NCBI RefSeq assembly: GCF_009914315.1
Contig: NZ_CP042596.1
Span: 3,286,001 to 3,350,000, forward strand
Length of the DNA stretch: 64,000 nt
DNA from: Granulicella sp. WH15
GTDB taxonomy: Bacteria; Acidobacteriota; Terriglobia; Terriglobales; Acidobacteriaceae
Reading direction: 5' to 3'
Shown here piece after piece: positions 41,813 to 51,337 of the stretch. Position numbers and translations under genes: made by a program. The notes under the pieces are model-generated. The model was given only the letters and a program-made list of their open reading frames with translations. It was not told the origin of the DNA and ran no database searches. Each line of letters begins with the position of its first letter. The first letter of the stretch is position 1.

Positions 41813-44200
41813 TCAGCCGATCTTTGCCCGCACGTGCACATGTTCTCCCGGAGCGAGATCTACCTCGACCTGCAGAGACGTTCGCCCCCAGCACTCCAAA
41901 GTGGAGAGGGCCTTAATAGAGACTCCCGAGGCCTGAAGGTCTTTGAGTGAAATACCCTTCCCCGGCGTCAGCACGATGGTAGCCGCATAACGATGGCAGT
42001 TGCGGTTTCGCACGAATGCGGATATCTCGCCTGGGGTTTTGGTCAGCTCGAGGTCAAAACTGGTCGCGCCGATCCGTGCACGATTCCAGGAAAAACTGTC
42101 CCATGGAATAAAAGGGGCAAAGTGTATGGAACGAGAACGGGCATCTACTGAAACACCGATGAAATTGTTGATCAGGCAGCAGAGATACACTGCCGCGCCC
42201 CATCCGCACTTTCTCGCGACGTCGCCTCGAAGCGGCATAGAAGGGTCTTTACTGCCGTAAGTATAGGGCCACCACCATGGGGAGCCATCCAGGTCCGTGA
42301 GAGAGCGAATGCGGTTGAGCCGATGCAGTATCTGGGGTTCGTCCGCGGCACCGGCAAGAGCGGTCGTCCAGCCCGGAAAGGTTGCGGAACTCCAGTTTGC
42401 GTTGTACCACCAGATGGCATCGAGCTCCGGCGAGTAGAGCGGGTTCTCCTTGGTCATGGCCAGAGATGCATGATGCAGGAGCCTGGGGTCGTCGGCCTTG
42501 CAGAATCCGTAGAAGGGCAGAAGGGTCGTCTCGCTCTCCTCCCCGTCATGGCCTTGTACGAAGCTGCCATCCTTATTGACCCCTTCGAAGAAGCGATCTC
42601 CATCAGGTCCTTTGCCAACGCAGTACGTGCTGATGGCGTCGTGGATGCTTTGCGCGACACTTGACCACTCATGCGCCAACGTATCGTCACCGTAGGCTTC
42701 GGCTGCAACCTGCGCCATTCCCATGAACGCGAACCAGGCAGCAACATTCGAGCCTGTGTGGTACTCCCCGCGAGCCTCTCCGTCGGAGAAGTAAAGAGAA
42801 GGAAAGAGCATGGGCGTGCCGCGACGGCTTGCGAGTACTTCATCGAAAATGCGGCGTGCCTGCTCCAATATCTCGGGGCGAGCGATGAAAAAGCTGCGGT
42901 CTCCCGTGGAGCGATAGTAAGCGCCTGCGAGTGACAGGCCGGAGACGGAGTTGCTGAGGGACTGGCTGATGCTCCCGGCTCCAGGGAACCGCGAGCGAGC
43001 GGGACCAGTTGTCTCCGTGGGGCATCCCCACTTGAGAAAGTAGGGGATGGAATCGGCACAGAGCGCAGGATCGAAGAGGCTCATCGCCAGCATAGAGTAG
43101 TAAGCATCGCGAGCCCAATTCACCTGGGTTATGCCGACGTCGCTGCCGAGGAAGCCTCCGCAGAATCTGCCGTCACGGGATCGCAGGGCAGACTGACGAG
43201 AAAGCTCCGCGAAGCGGATCACCGATTCGGCCACGAAGCTGTCCCGCGGAATCGACAACGTGCCATAGCCGATTCGGCGCACGTCAAGCGTATCTTCGAG
43301 CCATCGTGCGAGGCTTAAGGCGTTCAGCCGCGCGAGCGTTGCATCTGTTTCCTGCTCGTCTTCGCCCAGTATCCATGCGGTCGCCAGCACAGTGGAAGCG
43401 TGAGGGGCAATAGTCAGGGAGACTCCGTCAAAGTCGAATTGACCACTGTGGCCGAGATGATCGAAGAGCGCACAACGGGCGAGAGCACGGCTCTTCTTCT
43501 CGCCGGTAGCTTGTTCGTTCTGACTAAGAGACGAGTCAATTGAATGTGGATCGCCGGATCTCGGGGTATTGATCAGGCTCGCGCTGATGGGGGCCAGGCT
43601 CACTTGCCGCGTAATAGTTCCATCGTTGGTAAGAAGAGTGAGATTCAGAAGCGCTCGGGGGGAGCGGGCCGAGTCACTACGATCTACAGGAGCAAAGACA
43701 AGCTGGTGGATGCTCACATCGCCCTGACGGGATGTGAACAGTGGCAGGAGGTTTTCGAGCAGTGCAACTTTGACATGGCTGCTGGAGATCCCTCCCGATT
43801 CCACATGAGCCTGCATCGACCACGGCCCTCCGTAGAGGAGGAGTTTTCTGCTGTAGACGCCACCTTTGATCTGCTCTAGAGGAAGAGCTTCAACCCCGCA
43901 GCAGATACACGCTCGATGCACCTCACCGCGTGCCGTCAGTGAAGCCGCGATCTGATTGTTGGAGACATCGAAGCTCAATTCTGAGGCATCTTGTGTCAAG
44001 TCGCGGTAGAGGCTGCCGGTGGTGAGTGGAGCACCATCGGCTGCGAGGCCGAAGTTGATGCTTCGTGGAAGATGAAGAATATCCTTTACACGGAACGGCT
44101 TTGCGTGTCGGGTGTCCGGGGAAGCATCGCCCCTAGAGGTAGCGGCAATAGCAGCCAGCGCTTGAATGAATGTGCGTCGTGAAATCGTAGGAATCGTCAA
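41813..44200 (-). CDS. Tat-exported six-hairpin glycosidase-like enzyme
   Basis: A 795-residue protein with a TTG start and a twin-arginine signal (ISRRTFIQALAAIAATSRGDA). An N-terminal beta-sandwich (about residues 45-270) is followed by an (alpha/alpha)6-barrel-like domain with repeated aromatic and acidic blocks: DVGITQVNWARDAYYSMLAM, FLKWGCPTETTGP, LSNSVSGLSLAGAYYRSTGD, EYHTGSNVAAWFAFMGMAQV and KCGWGAAVYLCCLINNFIGV. A C-terminal beta domain closes the protein. The layout suits GH families of the six-hairpin superfamily (glucoamylase- or trehalase-like), but I cannot assign one. It is probably transcribed with the TonB receptor upstream, separated by a hairpin. Confidence 0.7.
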   Translation of the reverse strand: MTIPTISRRTFIQALAAIAATSRGDASPDTRHAKPFRVKDILHLPRSINFGLAADGAPLTTGSLYRDLTQDASELSFDVSNNQIAASLTARGEVHRACICCGVEALPLEQIKGGVYSRKLLLYGGPWSMQAHVESGGISSSHVKVALLENLLPLFTSRQGDVSIHQLVFAPVDRSDSARSPRALLNLTLLTNDGTITRQVSLAPISASLINTPRSGDPHSIDSSLSQNEQATGEKKSRALARCALFDHLGHSGQFDFDGVSLTIAPHASTVLATAWILGEDEQETDATLARLNALSLARWLEDTLDVRRIGYGTLSIPRDSFVAESVIRFAELSRQSALRSRDGRFCGGFLGSDVGITQVNWARDAYYSMLAMSLFDPALCADSIPYFLKWGCPTETTGPARSRFPGAGSISQSLSNSVSGLSLAGAYYRSTGDRSFFIARPEILEQARRIFDEVLASRRGTPMLFPSLYFSDGEARGEYHTGSNVAAWFAFMGMAQVAAEAYGDDTLAHEWSSVAQSIHDAISTYCVGKGPDGDRFFEGVNKDGSFVQGHDGEESETTLLPFYGFCKADDPRLLHHASLAMTKENPLYSPELDAIWWYNANWSSATFPGWTTALAGAADEPQILHRLNRIRSLTDLDGSPWWWPYTYGSKDPSMPLRGDVARKCGWGAAVYLCCLINNFIGVSVDARSRSIHFAPFIPWDSFSWNRARIGATSFDLELTKTPGEISAFVRNRNCHRYAATIVLTPGKGISLKDLQASGVSIKALSTLECWGRTSLQVEVDLAPGEHVHVRAKIG

Positions 44201-44248
44201 CGGTCTTCTTTTCCTGATTTTTCTGAGGGATGAATCCTGGGTAATTCA

Positions 44249-44297
44249 ACTCCCCCTCTGTCGCTGCTCGTGATTGCAGCAGCGACAGAGGGGGAGT
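44249..44297 (-). terminator. Perfect 20-bp hairpin between TonB receptor and glycosidase
   Basis: ACTCCCCCTCTGTCGCTGCT (44249-44268), 9-nt loop, exact complement (44278-44297). It starts 26 bases after the receptor stop and 49 bases before the glycosidase start, so it may reduce transcription of the latter rather than fully stop it. Confidence 0.75.
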
Positions 44298-44322
44298 CAA
44301 TACACAGTCAGTCCAGAGAGAT

Positions 44323-47300
44323 TTAGAAGTGGAATCTCACAGCAAACTGGAGCACCCTAGGCGCAGTACCGGTACGCAAGGTCGTGATCTGACCGAAATT
44401 CGTATCGTTGATGTTGCTGTCGGGGATGCCAAAGGTAGTGCTGTTGAACAGGTTGAAAGCTTCCACCCGAAGGTTGAGGGCCATCTGGTCGTGAAGCAGT
44501 ATCTCCTTGGCGAGCGCCGCGTCAAGATTGACATATGCCTGCGAACGCGTGGAGGGAAGGTTCCGCGGCGCGTTGCCGTAGGTGAACGCCGGGATGTTGG
44601 CGAACGCGGCCTTGTTCAGCCAGTTGGTAACGGTGGGGTGCGAGAGTGTTGGATTGCCCACGATGTTCGGCCGCGAGCCTCCGTATGCAGGAGCGTTCGC
44701 GGTCACGCTGATGACGTTGCCACTCTCCGCAGTGAGGATGCCGTTGAGCTGCCATCCACCGATCAGTTCTTTATAAATGTGGCTGCCGGTCTTGCCGAAA
44801 GGCAGGATGTAATTGCCTGAGACGACCAGGTGTTGTGGCAGGTTCGAGGTTGACACAGCCTTCTCGGCACCAAGGTCATCCCAGTTCTGGACGGTGTTGC
44901 TGCCGGTGTCGGCATAGATGTTTTCTCCGTTGCCAAGGTTGTTATCCAGCAGCTTGGAGAATGTATAGGAGGCGAGCAGGTAGAACTGATTGACCCACTG
45001 ACGCCGCACCGTGGCCGTAGCAGCCTGATAGTTAGATCCCGCCCAGTTCGTCATCGCGGTGACTCCGGTGAACTGCGGGTAGCTCATCTCGAGCTGTCCG
45101 CGCTGCACCTGGGCAGCAGAGAGCGAGCCATTGGTGATGATACCAGCGTAGGGATTATCGACAAGTTGCTGTAGGGCAGTGCCCTGACCGAGATCGCCCT
45201 GGGGCAGATGATGGAAAGCGAAGTCCGCGGGGAGATGGAGCCCGTGTGTTCCGATGTAGCCGAACTCGATAGCCCAGTCTCCGACCTGCTGCTGCAGGTT
45301 GGCGCTCCACTGCTGCGCACTGCCGGTAGTGAGGTTGCGGACATTAGCAGTGATGCTTGAGCCAAGCCCCGTCAGCGGGCCGAGGGAGGCCCCCGTGAGA
45401 GGAACGATTCCCTGCGGAAAGGGATTGCTTAGCGTACCGCTGGGCTGGTTGCCATCGATCGAAGCGACGTAAGAGGTCTGACTGGTAAAGCCAGTCGATC
45501 CGAGCCGAACATAGCCGCCCGTCGTCGGTAGAAAGAAGAGACCGAAGCCGGTACGGAAGACGGTCTTCGGAGTAAAGCTATAGGCAACTCCTATGCGGGG
45601 GGCGAAGTTGTCCCACGTTGCATCGCGGTTGCCGCGGCCGACTCCATTGACTCCGACAAACTCGAGTCCTCCGGTAAGATTCAAACCGCTGGCGCTGTAG
45701 GCAAGGTTCGGATCGAAGTTGCTGATGCCGTTGTGACGGTCTGTCGTCCCGGCTTCGTGGTCGAAGCGCAGCCCGTAGTCCACGACGAGTTTGTGGGTCA
45801 GCTTCCAGTTATCCTGCGCGTAGAGAGACCAGTAATAGGTGGAGTAGGCGTAGTTCTGATGGCGATAAAGAGTGCCGCTGGCTGGACGTCCGAGCAGGAA
45901 CGACGCCAGGTCGTATCCATTGGTAGCGGCTGCGGTGGGGCTTGGGCCTTTGGTGAAGTTGGCATCGAAGTTGAACTGCAATACGCCGCTGCCTTGGATT
46001 GCGTTCCACTGGTAGTCGCGCAGCTCAGCGCCGGTCTTGAAGGTATGAGTGCCTTTGACCCAGGTAACGTCGCCGCCGAAGGTGTAAGCGTTGTTCTCCT
46101 GCGTCGATGGGTCTGCCTGGTTGCTGCCGATGGATGAGGTGGTCGACATGGCAAAGAGAGGAAACTCGAGCAACTGCATCTCCGCGGCCAGCGAGGACGG
46201 GAACCCCAGTGTGCCGGGATCGAAGCCCTGGCTGATCGGGTTGCGAACCAGTCCGAAGCGGTTGAACCCGGCGTGAGCCTCGATCAACAGGCTTGAGGTG
46301 AGGGCGTTGGTGTAGAGAAACGCCAGACTGTTTCTGGGGTAGATCGTTGGGCCATAACCAGGGTCGGCGATGTTGTTGCTGCCGAAGTATCGCGGCGAGA
46401 TCAGAGTTGCCTTATCCCAGGTGTAGCGTCCCGAAAGCCTTTGTGTAGGCGTTAGATATTCGTCCAGGCGAACCCCGAATGCATTGCGCGTGGTTGTCTG
46501 AACCCCATTGGCAAAGTAGTTGTTCACGTTGGTATACGGGTTCCCGGTAACGTTCGGCTCGGGATAGTAAGAGAGAATCTTGAGCGCAATCGGGTTCAGA
46601 AGCCCCTGCGGGATGACGTTGTCCTGGAACTGCATACGAGGAGCCTGGGTGGAGCCGGTGATGGGGTTGTAGATCGAAATGAGGCTGCCGGATGAGTTGA
46701 AGGTCTCGGAGAAGTCTCCGGCCCTCTGGCGATCGGTGGGGACGGTGTAGAAAGCGTTCGATCCGATCGTCTGGCGCGAGCCCTCGTAGTTGACGAAGAA
46801 GAACAACTTGTCAGGAAGGATGTGGCCGCCCAAGGCTCCGCCATACTGATTGAACTGCAGAGGAGGAATCGGCTTTTTCTGGTTTTTGCTGAAGTAATCG
46901 TTTGCATCGAAGACATTGTTCTCGGCGAACTCCCAGGCGGAGCCGTGGAACTGGTTAGTCCCGCTGCGCGAGATGTAGTTCACCGCTCCACCGGCGGTGC
47001 GTCCGTACTCCGCCGGTGCGTTGTGGGTGATGATGATGATCTCCTGAGTCGCATCCGGTGACAGAGGCACCATCGGGCCACCGCCAGTGGGAAGCTCGTT
47101 TGCATCTCCATCGAGAAGGAATGTGTTGAAGGATGGAGGCGCGCCGGCGATGGAGATCCGGCCATCGGTATTGGCCGACTGCGTATAGCTGCCGAAAGAG
47201 CCGATGGCCCGCACCGCTGGGGACAGAGCTACCAGCTCGGTGATATTACGGCCGTTCATCGGAAGATTCTGAATAGCCTCCTGATCAAGCGAGGTGCTGA

Positions 47301-47709
47301 CCGCGGTCGTCTCCTGCTGCAGAGCCGGGGCCAGTGTGTTGACCTGCACGGAGGCTTGTTGCGAGCCAATGGCGACAGCCAGGTCCAGGCGGAGATCCTG
47401 GTTCTCGCCGAGAGCGACGCCGGTTCGGGTCATCTCGGAGAAGCCCCTGGCGTCGACCTGAACGGAATAGCTGCCGGGGGTAAGCGCCGAGATCGTATAG
47501 TACCCCTTGGCGTTGGTCTGGGCGACCCGATTGATATTCGTATTCAGGTTTCGCGCCTGCACCTGCGCGTTGGCAACGGCAGCTCCGCTCGGGTCGGAGA
47601 TGAGGCCGGTCATGCTGCTCTGCCCCCACGCGTGGGAACTGGCCATCACGAGCAGGAGAACGAAGATTGTTCGACGGAGAAAGCCACAGGTCTCGCGGGA
47701 GAATCGCAT
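44323..47709 (-). CDS. Oar-like TonB-dependent outer-membrane receptor
   Basis: An outer-membrane receptor of about 1128 residues. The ATG at 47709 gives the signal peptide MRFSRETCGFLRRTIFVLLLVMASSHAWG; an open stretch upstream has no signal character. A carboxypeptidase-regulatory-like domain (SMTGLISDPSGAAVANAQVQARNLNTNINRVAQTNAKGYYTISALTPGSYSVQV) follows. Then comes the plug (NLPMNGRNITELVALSPAVRAIGS, APAEYGRTAGGAVNYISRSGTNQFHGSAWEF) and a large barrel ending VLQFAVRFHF. It is a distant paralogue of the receptor at 9140. It is paired with the glycosidase downstream and the divergent regulator at 47993, so it probably imports a specific oligosaccharide. Confidence 0.9.
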   Translation of the reverse strand: MRFSRETCGFLRRTIFVLLLVMASSHAWGQSSMTGLISDPSGAAVANAQVQARNLNTNINRVAQTNAKGYYTISALTPGSYSVQVDARGFSEMTRTGVALGENQDLRLDLAVAIGSQQASVQVNTLAPALQQETTAVSTSLDQEAIQNLPMNGRNITELVALSPAVRAIGSFGSYTQSANTDGRISIAGAPPSFNTFLLDGDANELPTGGGPMVPLSPDATQEIIIITHNAPAEYGRTAGGAVNYISRSGTNQFHGSAWEFAENNVFDANDYFSKNQKKPIPPLQFNQYGGALGGHILPDKLFFFVNYEGSRQTIGSNAFYTVPTDRQRAGDFSETFNSSGSLISIYNPITGSTQAPRMQFQDNVIPQGLLNPIALKILSYYPEPNVTGNPYTNVNNYFANGVQTTTRNAFGVRLDEYLTPTQRLSGRYTWDKATLISPRYFGSNNIADPGYGPTIYPRNSLAFLYTNALTSSLLIEAHAGFNRFGLVRNPISQGFDPGTLGFPSSLAAEMQLLEFPLFAMSTTSSIGSNQADPSTQENNAYTFGGDVTWVKGTHTFKTGAELRDYQWNAIQGSGVLQFNFDANFTKGPSPTAAATNGYDLASFLLGRPASGTLYRHQNYAYSTYYWSLYAQDNWKLTHKLVVDYGLRFDHEAGTTDRHNGISNFDPNLAYSASGLNLTGGLEFVGVNGVGRGNRDATWDNFAPRIGVAYSFTPKTVFRTGFGLFFLPTTGGYVRLGSTGFTSQTSYVASIDGNQPSGTLSNPFPQGIVPLTGASLGPLTGLGSSITANVRNLTTGSAQQWSANLQQQVGDWAIEFGYIGTHGLHLPADFAFHHLPQGDLGQGTALQQLVDNPYAGIITNGSLSAAQVQRGQLEMSYPQFTGVTAMTNWAGSNYQAATATVRRQWVNQFYLLASYTFSKLLDNNLGNGENIYADTGSNTVQNWDDLGAEKAVSTSNLPQHLVVSGNYILPFGKTGSHIYKELIGGWQLNGILTAESGNVISVTANAPAYGGSRPNIVGNPTLSHPTVTNWLNKAAFANIPAFTYGNAPRNLPSTRSQAYVNLDAALAKEILLHDQMALNLRVEAFNLFNSTTFGIPDSNINDTNFGQITTLRTGTAPRVLQFAVRFHF

Positions 47710-47992
47710 CAGTGCCTCACAGATCATTGCGGGAATTTGTTCAGGGAGTGGAGAAAGAAGGCTCCAATCCCGAGGCTGAACGTAATTCACCGTGGCATCG
47801 GCGAAAGAGTGATTTGGGGGGATGCCCCCTCTGCAACCCCACGAATGACGCGGCATCTGCGACGTTTTATTGTGACAGAGCCACGGTGCAAGGATGGCCT
47901 GAAGGACGAGGCGTGGAGGCGCTCAAAGCTCGATTCATCGAACTGTAAGAATGTGGCACTAAGATGAAAGACACTCAAGCAGGCTGAGCTTT

Positions 47993-50272
47993 ATGGCACT
48001 AGAGATTGCCACCGAACGAGATACTCAGGGCGATCCCCTCTCGCCCCAGCTTCCTCCCCTCGACGTCGATCCTTTCCTCGTTCGCGAGCAGTTGACTCGC
48101 ATTCTGGGATGTGTCCACTTCAAGGGATCGGCCAGGATCTCGCGCTTTCTCCAATTTGTAACAGAAACGGTTCTAGAAGGTCGCGCCGATGAGATCAAGG
48201 AGACCTCGATCGGGGTCTCGGTCTATGATCGCGTGCCGACCTACGATCCGAAGGTCGATACCGTCGTGCGCAGCGAGGCGAGGCGGCTGCGCCGGAAGCT
48301 GGATCAATACTTCGAGGAGCAGGGCCATCTCGATAGGGTTCGGATCTCACTTCCGAAGGGCGGCTACGTCCCTGTCTTCACGCGAATCAGCGTCCAGCCA
48401 AGCGCAATTGAGGTATTGCAACCGAGTCCGGCGCTGCCGCAATCCTTGGTCGCACCCCAATCCGAACCAGTTCATCCCGAGCCGGTTCCTCGCAAAACCA
48501 CCGCAGTAGATCCGCCACATCGAAGGACACTTCTAGTCCTGGCGTCGCTGTGCCTCGCCATCCTCCTGACCGGCCTCGTAGCACTTTTTCTCTGGCACAG
48601 AAGACATTCTGAGACTTTGAGTGGCACGGCCCATATCAGCCCGCTCACCTCGTTCCCTGGGGAGTCGTACCAGCCGTCTATCTCTCCGGATGGCCGGTCG
48701 GTTGCATTCATCTGGAATAATGGCGGTCCCAACTTCAATGTCTACGTGATGCAGCCGGGTGGAAGACCGCTTCGGGTCACCACAAGCTCCAGCTCTGACC
48801 TTCACCCGGTCTGGTCTCGGGATGGCAGCTCTTTGGCCTTCCTCCGCGTCTCCTCCTCGGGTTCTCAGGTAATGCTGATTCCATTTCCCGGAGGATCGGA
48901 GAAGGTGCTCTTTACCCTGAAGAGCGGCCGTCCATGGAGCGAAGATCTGTTAGGCACTCGCAACGACACCGGGCCAAGCTGGTCTGCGGACGGCAAGAAG
49001 CTGATTGTCTCCGATATAGCCCCTTCGGGTTTCGGGCTGGGGCTCTATGAGTACAGCCTTGGCAGCCATGAGTTGCGTCCGCTCACCGATCCCCTTTCCA
49101 ATGGACGCGACCTAAACCCCGTGTACTCACCGGACGGAAGATGGGTTGCTTACGTCCGCTTCTCCAGCTACGACTCAGGTGACATCTTCCTGACCTCGCT
49201 CTCCGACCGGCGAGAGCACCAGCTTACTGCGGAGCACATGGACATCCAGGGTCTTGCCTGGTCTGACGACAGCCACTCCATACTCTTCTCCTCAAACCGG
49301 GATGGCGCTTATGCTCTCTGGAAGATCAGACGGGACGGAGGGCCGCCCGCTCCGATGGAGACGACAGGCGAATCCGCGATTCAGCCGGCAGTCTCCTCTA
49401 ATGGAAGCTTTATCGTCTACGCGGACTGGGCCCAGCGCTCCAATATTCTGAAGGTTGCTCTGCAACATCCGGCCTCATCCGTGAGCATCGCACCTTCGAC
49501 GCGCCGCAGCCACAGCGCCCAGTTCTCTCCGGACGGATCGAAGATCGCTTTCGTTTCCGACCGGAGCGGCAAGTGGGAGCTGTGGGTCGCCAATGCAGAC
49601 GGCAAGGAGGCCAGCCAACTCACCCGGTTCGAGGCAGCTACCGTGGGGAGCCCACGCTGGTCGCCCGATGGAAGATCCATTGCCTTCGACGCACGGCCCA
49701 AGGGCCATTCGGCGGTCTACGTCGTCTCGGCAGATGGGCAGCTGCTGCGCAATCTCAGCTCTGACAACTTTGAAGAGAAGCAGCCTGCCTGGTCGCAAGA
49801 TGGGAAGTGGCTGTACTTTGACTCCAATCGCGCCGGTCCGATGCAGTTATGGAAGATGCGAGTCGCCGGGACGGACGCGACGCCTATTTCCTCAATTGCC
49901 CTCACCGACGTCCACGTCTCGCCCGACTCCCAGGTGCTATTCTTCACCAACTCGGGAGAAGGCCTTTGGAAGATGCCCGCCAACGGTGGAGCACCAGTTC
50001 TTGTGGAGGGACTTGAGAGGTGCCGTTTTGGCAGATTATGGACAGTGACCGATCGGGGTATCTACTTTGTCGACATTGGGACGGATCGCTCGAAGTTGCA
50101 GTTCTACGATTTCCGCACCCAGTCGAGTCGCGCTGTGCTTATGCTGCCCAACGACGTCCTGATTGGTTTTCCGAGCCTGTCCTACTCTGCGACGGAGAAT
50201 GCCATCCTCTTCTCCGCAAAAGAAGACCAGCACAGCGACCTGATGACCTTGTGGGAGAAAAACCAGAAGTAA
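47993..50272 (+). CDS. Winged-helix/one-TM/PD40 propeller regulator
   Basis: A 759-residue membrane-anchored regulator. N-terminal domain (about residues 30-135) with RISRFLQFVTETVLEGRADEIKETSIGVSVYDRVPTYDPKVDTVVRSEARRLRRKLDQYF, ending RISLPKGGYVPVF, the same pattern as at 7650 and the remnant at 25216. A single helix (TLLVLASLCLAILLTGLVALFLW, about residues 180-203) follows. Next comes an extracytoplasmic TolB/WD40-like PD40 propeller with repeats such as SPDGRSVAFIWNNGG, SRDGSSLAFLRVS, SPDGRWVAYVRFSS, SPDGSKIAFVSDRSGKWELWV and SQDGKWLYFDSNRAG. It is divergent from the TonB receptor and likely senses a ligand with the propeller to control it. Confidence 0.85.
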   Translation: MALEIATERDTQGDPLSPQLPPLDVDPFLVREQLTRILGCVHFKGSARISRFLQFVTETVLEGRADEIKETSIGVSVYDRVPTYDPKVDTVVRSEARRLRRKLDQYFEEQGHLDRVRISLPKGGYVPVFTRISVQPSAIEVLQPSPALPQSLVAPQSEPVHPEPVPRKTTAVDPPHRRTLLVLASLCLAILLTGLVALFLWHRRHSETLSGTAHISPLTSFPGESYQPSISPDGRSVAFIWNNGGPNFNVYVMQPGGRPLRVTTSSSSDLHPVWSRDGSSLAFLRVSSSGSQVMLIPFPGGSEKVLFTLKSGRPWSEDLLGTRNDTGPSWSADGKKLIVSDIAPSGFGLGLYEYSLGSHELRPLTDPLSNGRDLNPVYSPDGRWVAYVRFSSYDSGDIFLTSLSDRREHQLTAEHMDIQGLAWSDDSHSILFSSNRDGAYALWKIRRDGGPPAPMETTGESAIQPAVSSNGSFIVYADWAQRSNILKVALQHPASSVSIAPSTRRSHSAQFSPDGSKIAFVSDRSGKWELWVANADGKEASQLTRFEAATVGSPRWSPDGRSIAFDARPKGHSAVYVVSADGQLLRNLSSDNFEEKQPAWSQDGKWLYFDSNRAGPMQLWKMRVAGTDATPISSIALTDVHVSPDSQVLFFTNSGEGLWKMPANGGAPVLVEGLERCRFGRLWTVTDRGIYFVDIGTDRSKLQFYDFRTQSSRAVLMLPNDVLIGFPSLSYSATENAILFSAKEDQHSDLMTLWEKNQK

Positions 50273-51337
50273 AGTAAAGCTGGATGGACCGTTCTCAATC
50301 CCCTCGATAGTAAAATCGGTCAGCGTATTTCTGGATCTGTCACATCCCCAGAGAACTCCCTCAAGTCACCTTGGAGATGATTCAACGATCAAAGCGGACA
50401 CTCGGAGCCATCAAATACGCGCCAAATCAGCGAATCGAAAATCGTCCACTAGATCCCATGATCTCCACTTTCTTACGGCTCTGTACCGTCGCCTTACCAT
50501 TCACTACTCCTGCATCCACCTGTTCCGGCGCATGACACATCATCTCTATCCTCAGTTTCTTTATCTCCAGTCTCTATGATTTCAACTGGCACAAATCAAG
50601 CTGGGCAGACCATCTGGATATAAGGGTGCTTGATGCCGATCAGAACAATCTGCTCACGGTGCTCGACGGGGATCTTCGCCGTAATGGTCAGCGAAATGTC
50701 GGCTATTTCCACCTCTTCGGGAACCACTTCCGACCGATGTAATCATCGGCTCCGCGGACAGGAAGTAAGCTATGTCTCCAGGCAAAGTGGCTCATCTTTT
50801 GATTTGTCTCCTCTGATGAGGAGATTATAGCCGTATTCTGTAGATCAAATAGGCTCTTGTACTTCAGATTGCAGACACCCCCGCCAGATCTATCGTGTGC
50901 AGCGTCAGATGCTTGATCATTCCAATCATGTTCGAACCTACTCCACGCTAGCGCGGCAGACATGCCTCATAAGGAAAGAGAGGAAACCACAGATTCTTTA
51001 CGTAAGCAGAGCCAAAATATTTTTAAGGTATCTGGAGGAATCAGAGGTAACATTTCTGCGAAAAAGCAGCATGAGGATATCTCAGCACCTCGAACGCGGC
51101 AATTGCCCCTCTTTGAGAACCGAGGGCTGGATGGCCTTGCTTGCCAGCGCGAAACCGGTACAATTTCTTGAATGAAATATTCATGGTACTGGTCGATCAT
51201 CGCCGCCATCGAAGCACTGTCAGCAAAGTGGTTGACCTCGCCACACAAGCTTCGTTTTTTGGCCTTTCGAGCAAGCTAATTGATCCAGAGAGAATCTTCC
51301 CTTGTATAGATGGGCAGAACAGCAGGAAAGGTAATTC
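50273..51337. other. 1.06-kb gene-poor stretch with an orphan coding-like fragment
   Basis: No complete gene is seen. Between 50532 and 50742 two frames read as one broken peptide: HHLYPQFLYLQSL in the first, then YDFNWHKSSWADHLDIRVLDADQNNLLTVLDGDLRRNG...GYFHLFGNHFRPM with a stop at 50740. This composition looks like real protein, but I do not recognise the family. Other short frames (for example 50962-51171) lack ribosome sites. The stretch probably marks a junction between the sugar-uptake locus and the polysaccharide locus. Confidence 0.4.

Noticed and set aside
44329..47967. Plus-strand frames antisense to the second TonB receptor
   Set aside because: The minus-strand receptor frame has full domain order; the antisense frames do not resemble any protein.
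50962..51171. 69-codon frame before the Wzz gene
   Set aside because: No ribosome site and unknown, polar sequence; left as part of the gene-poor stretch.
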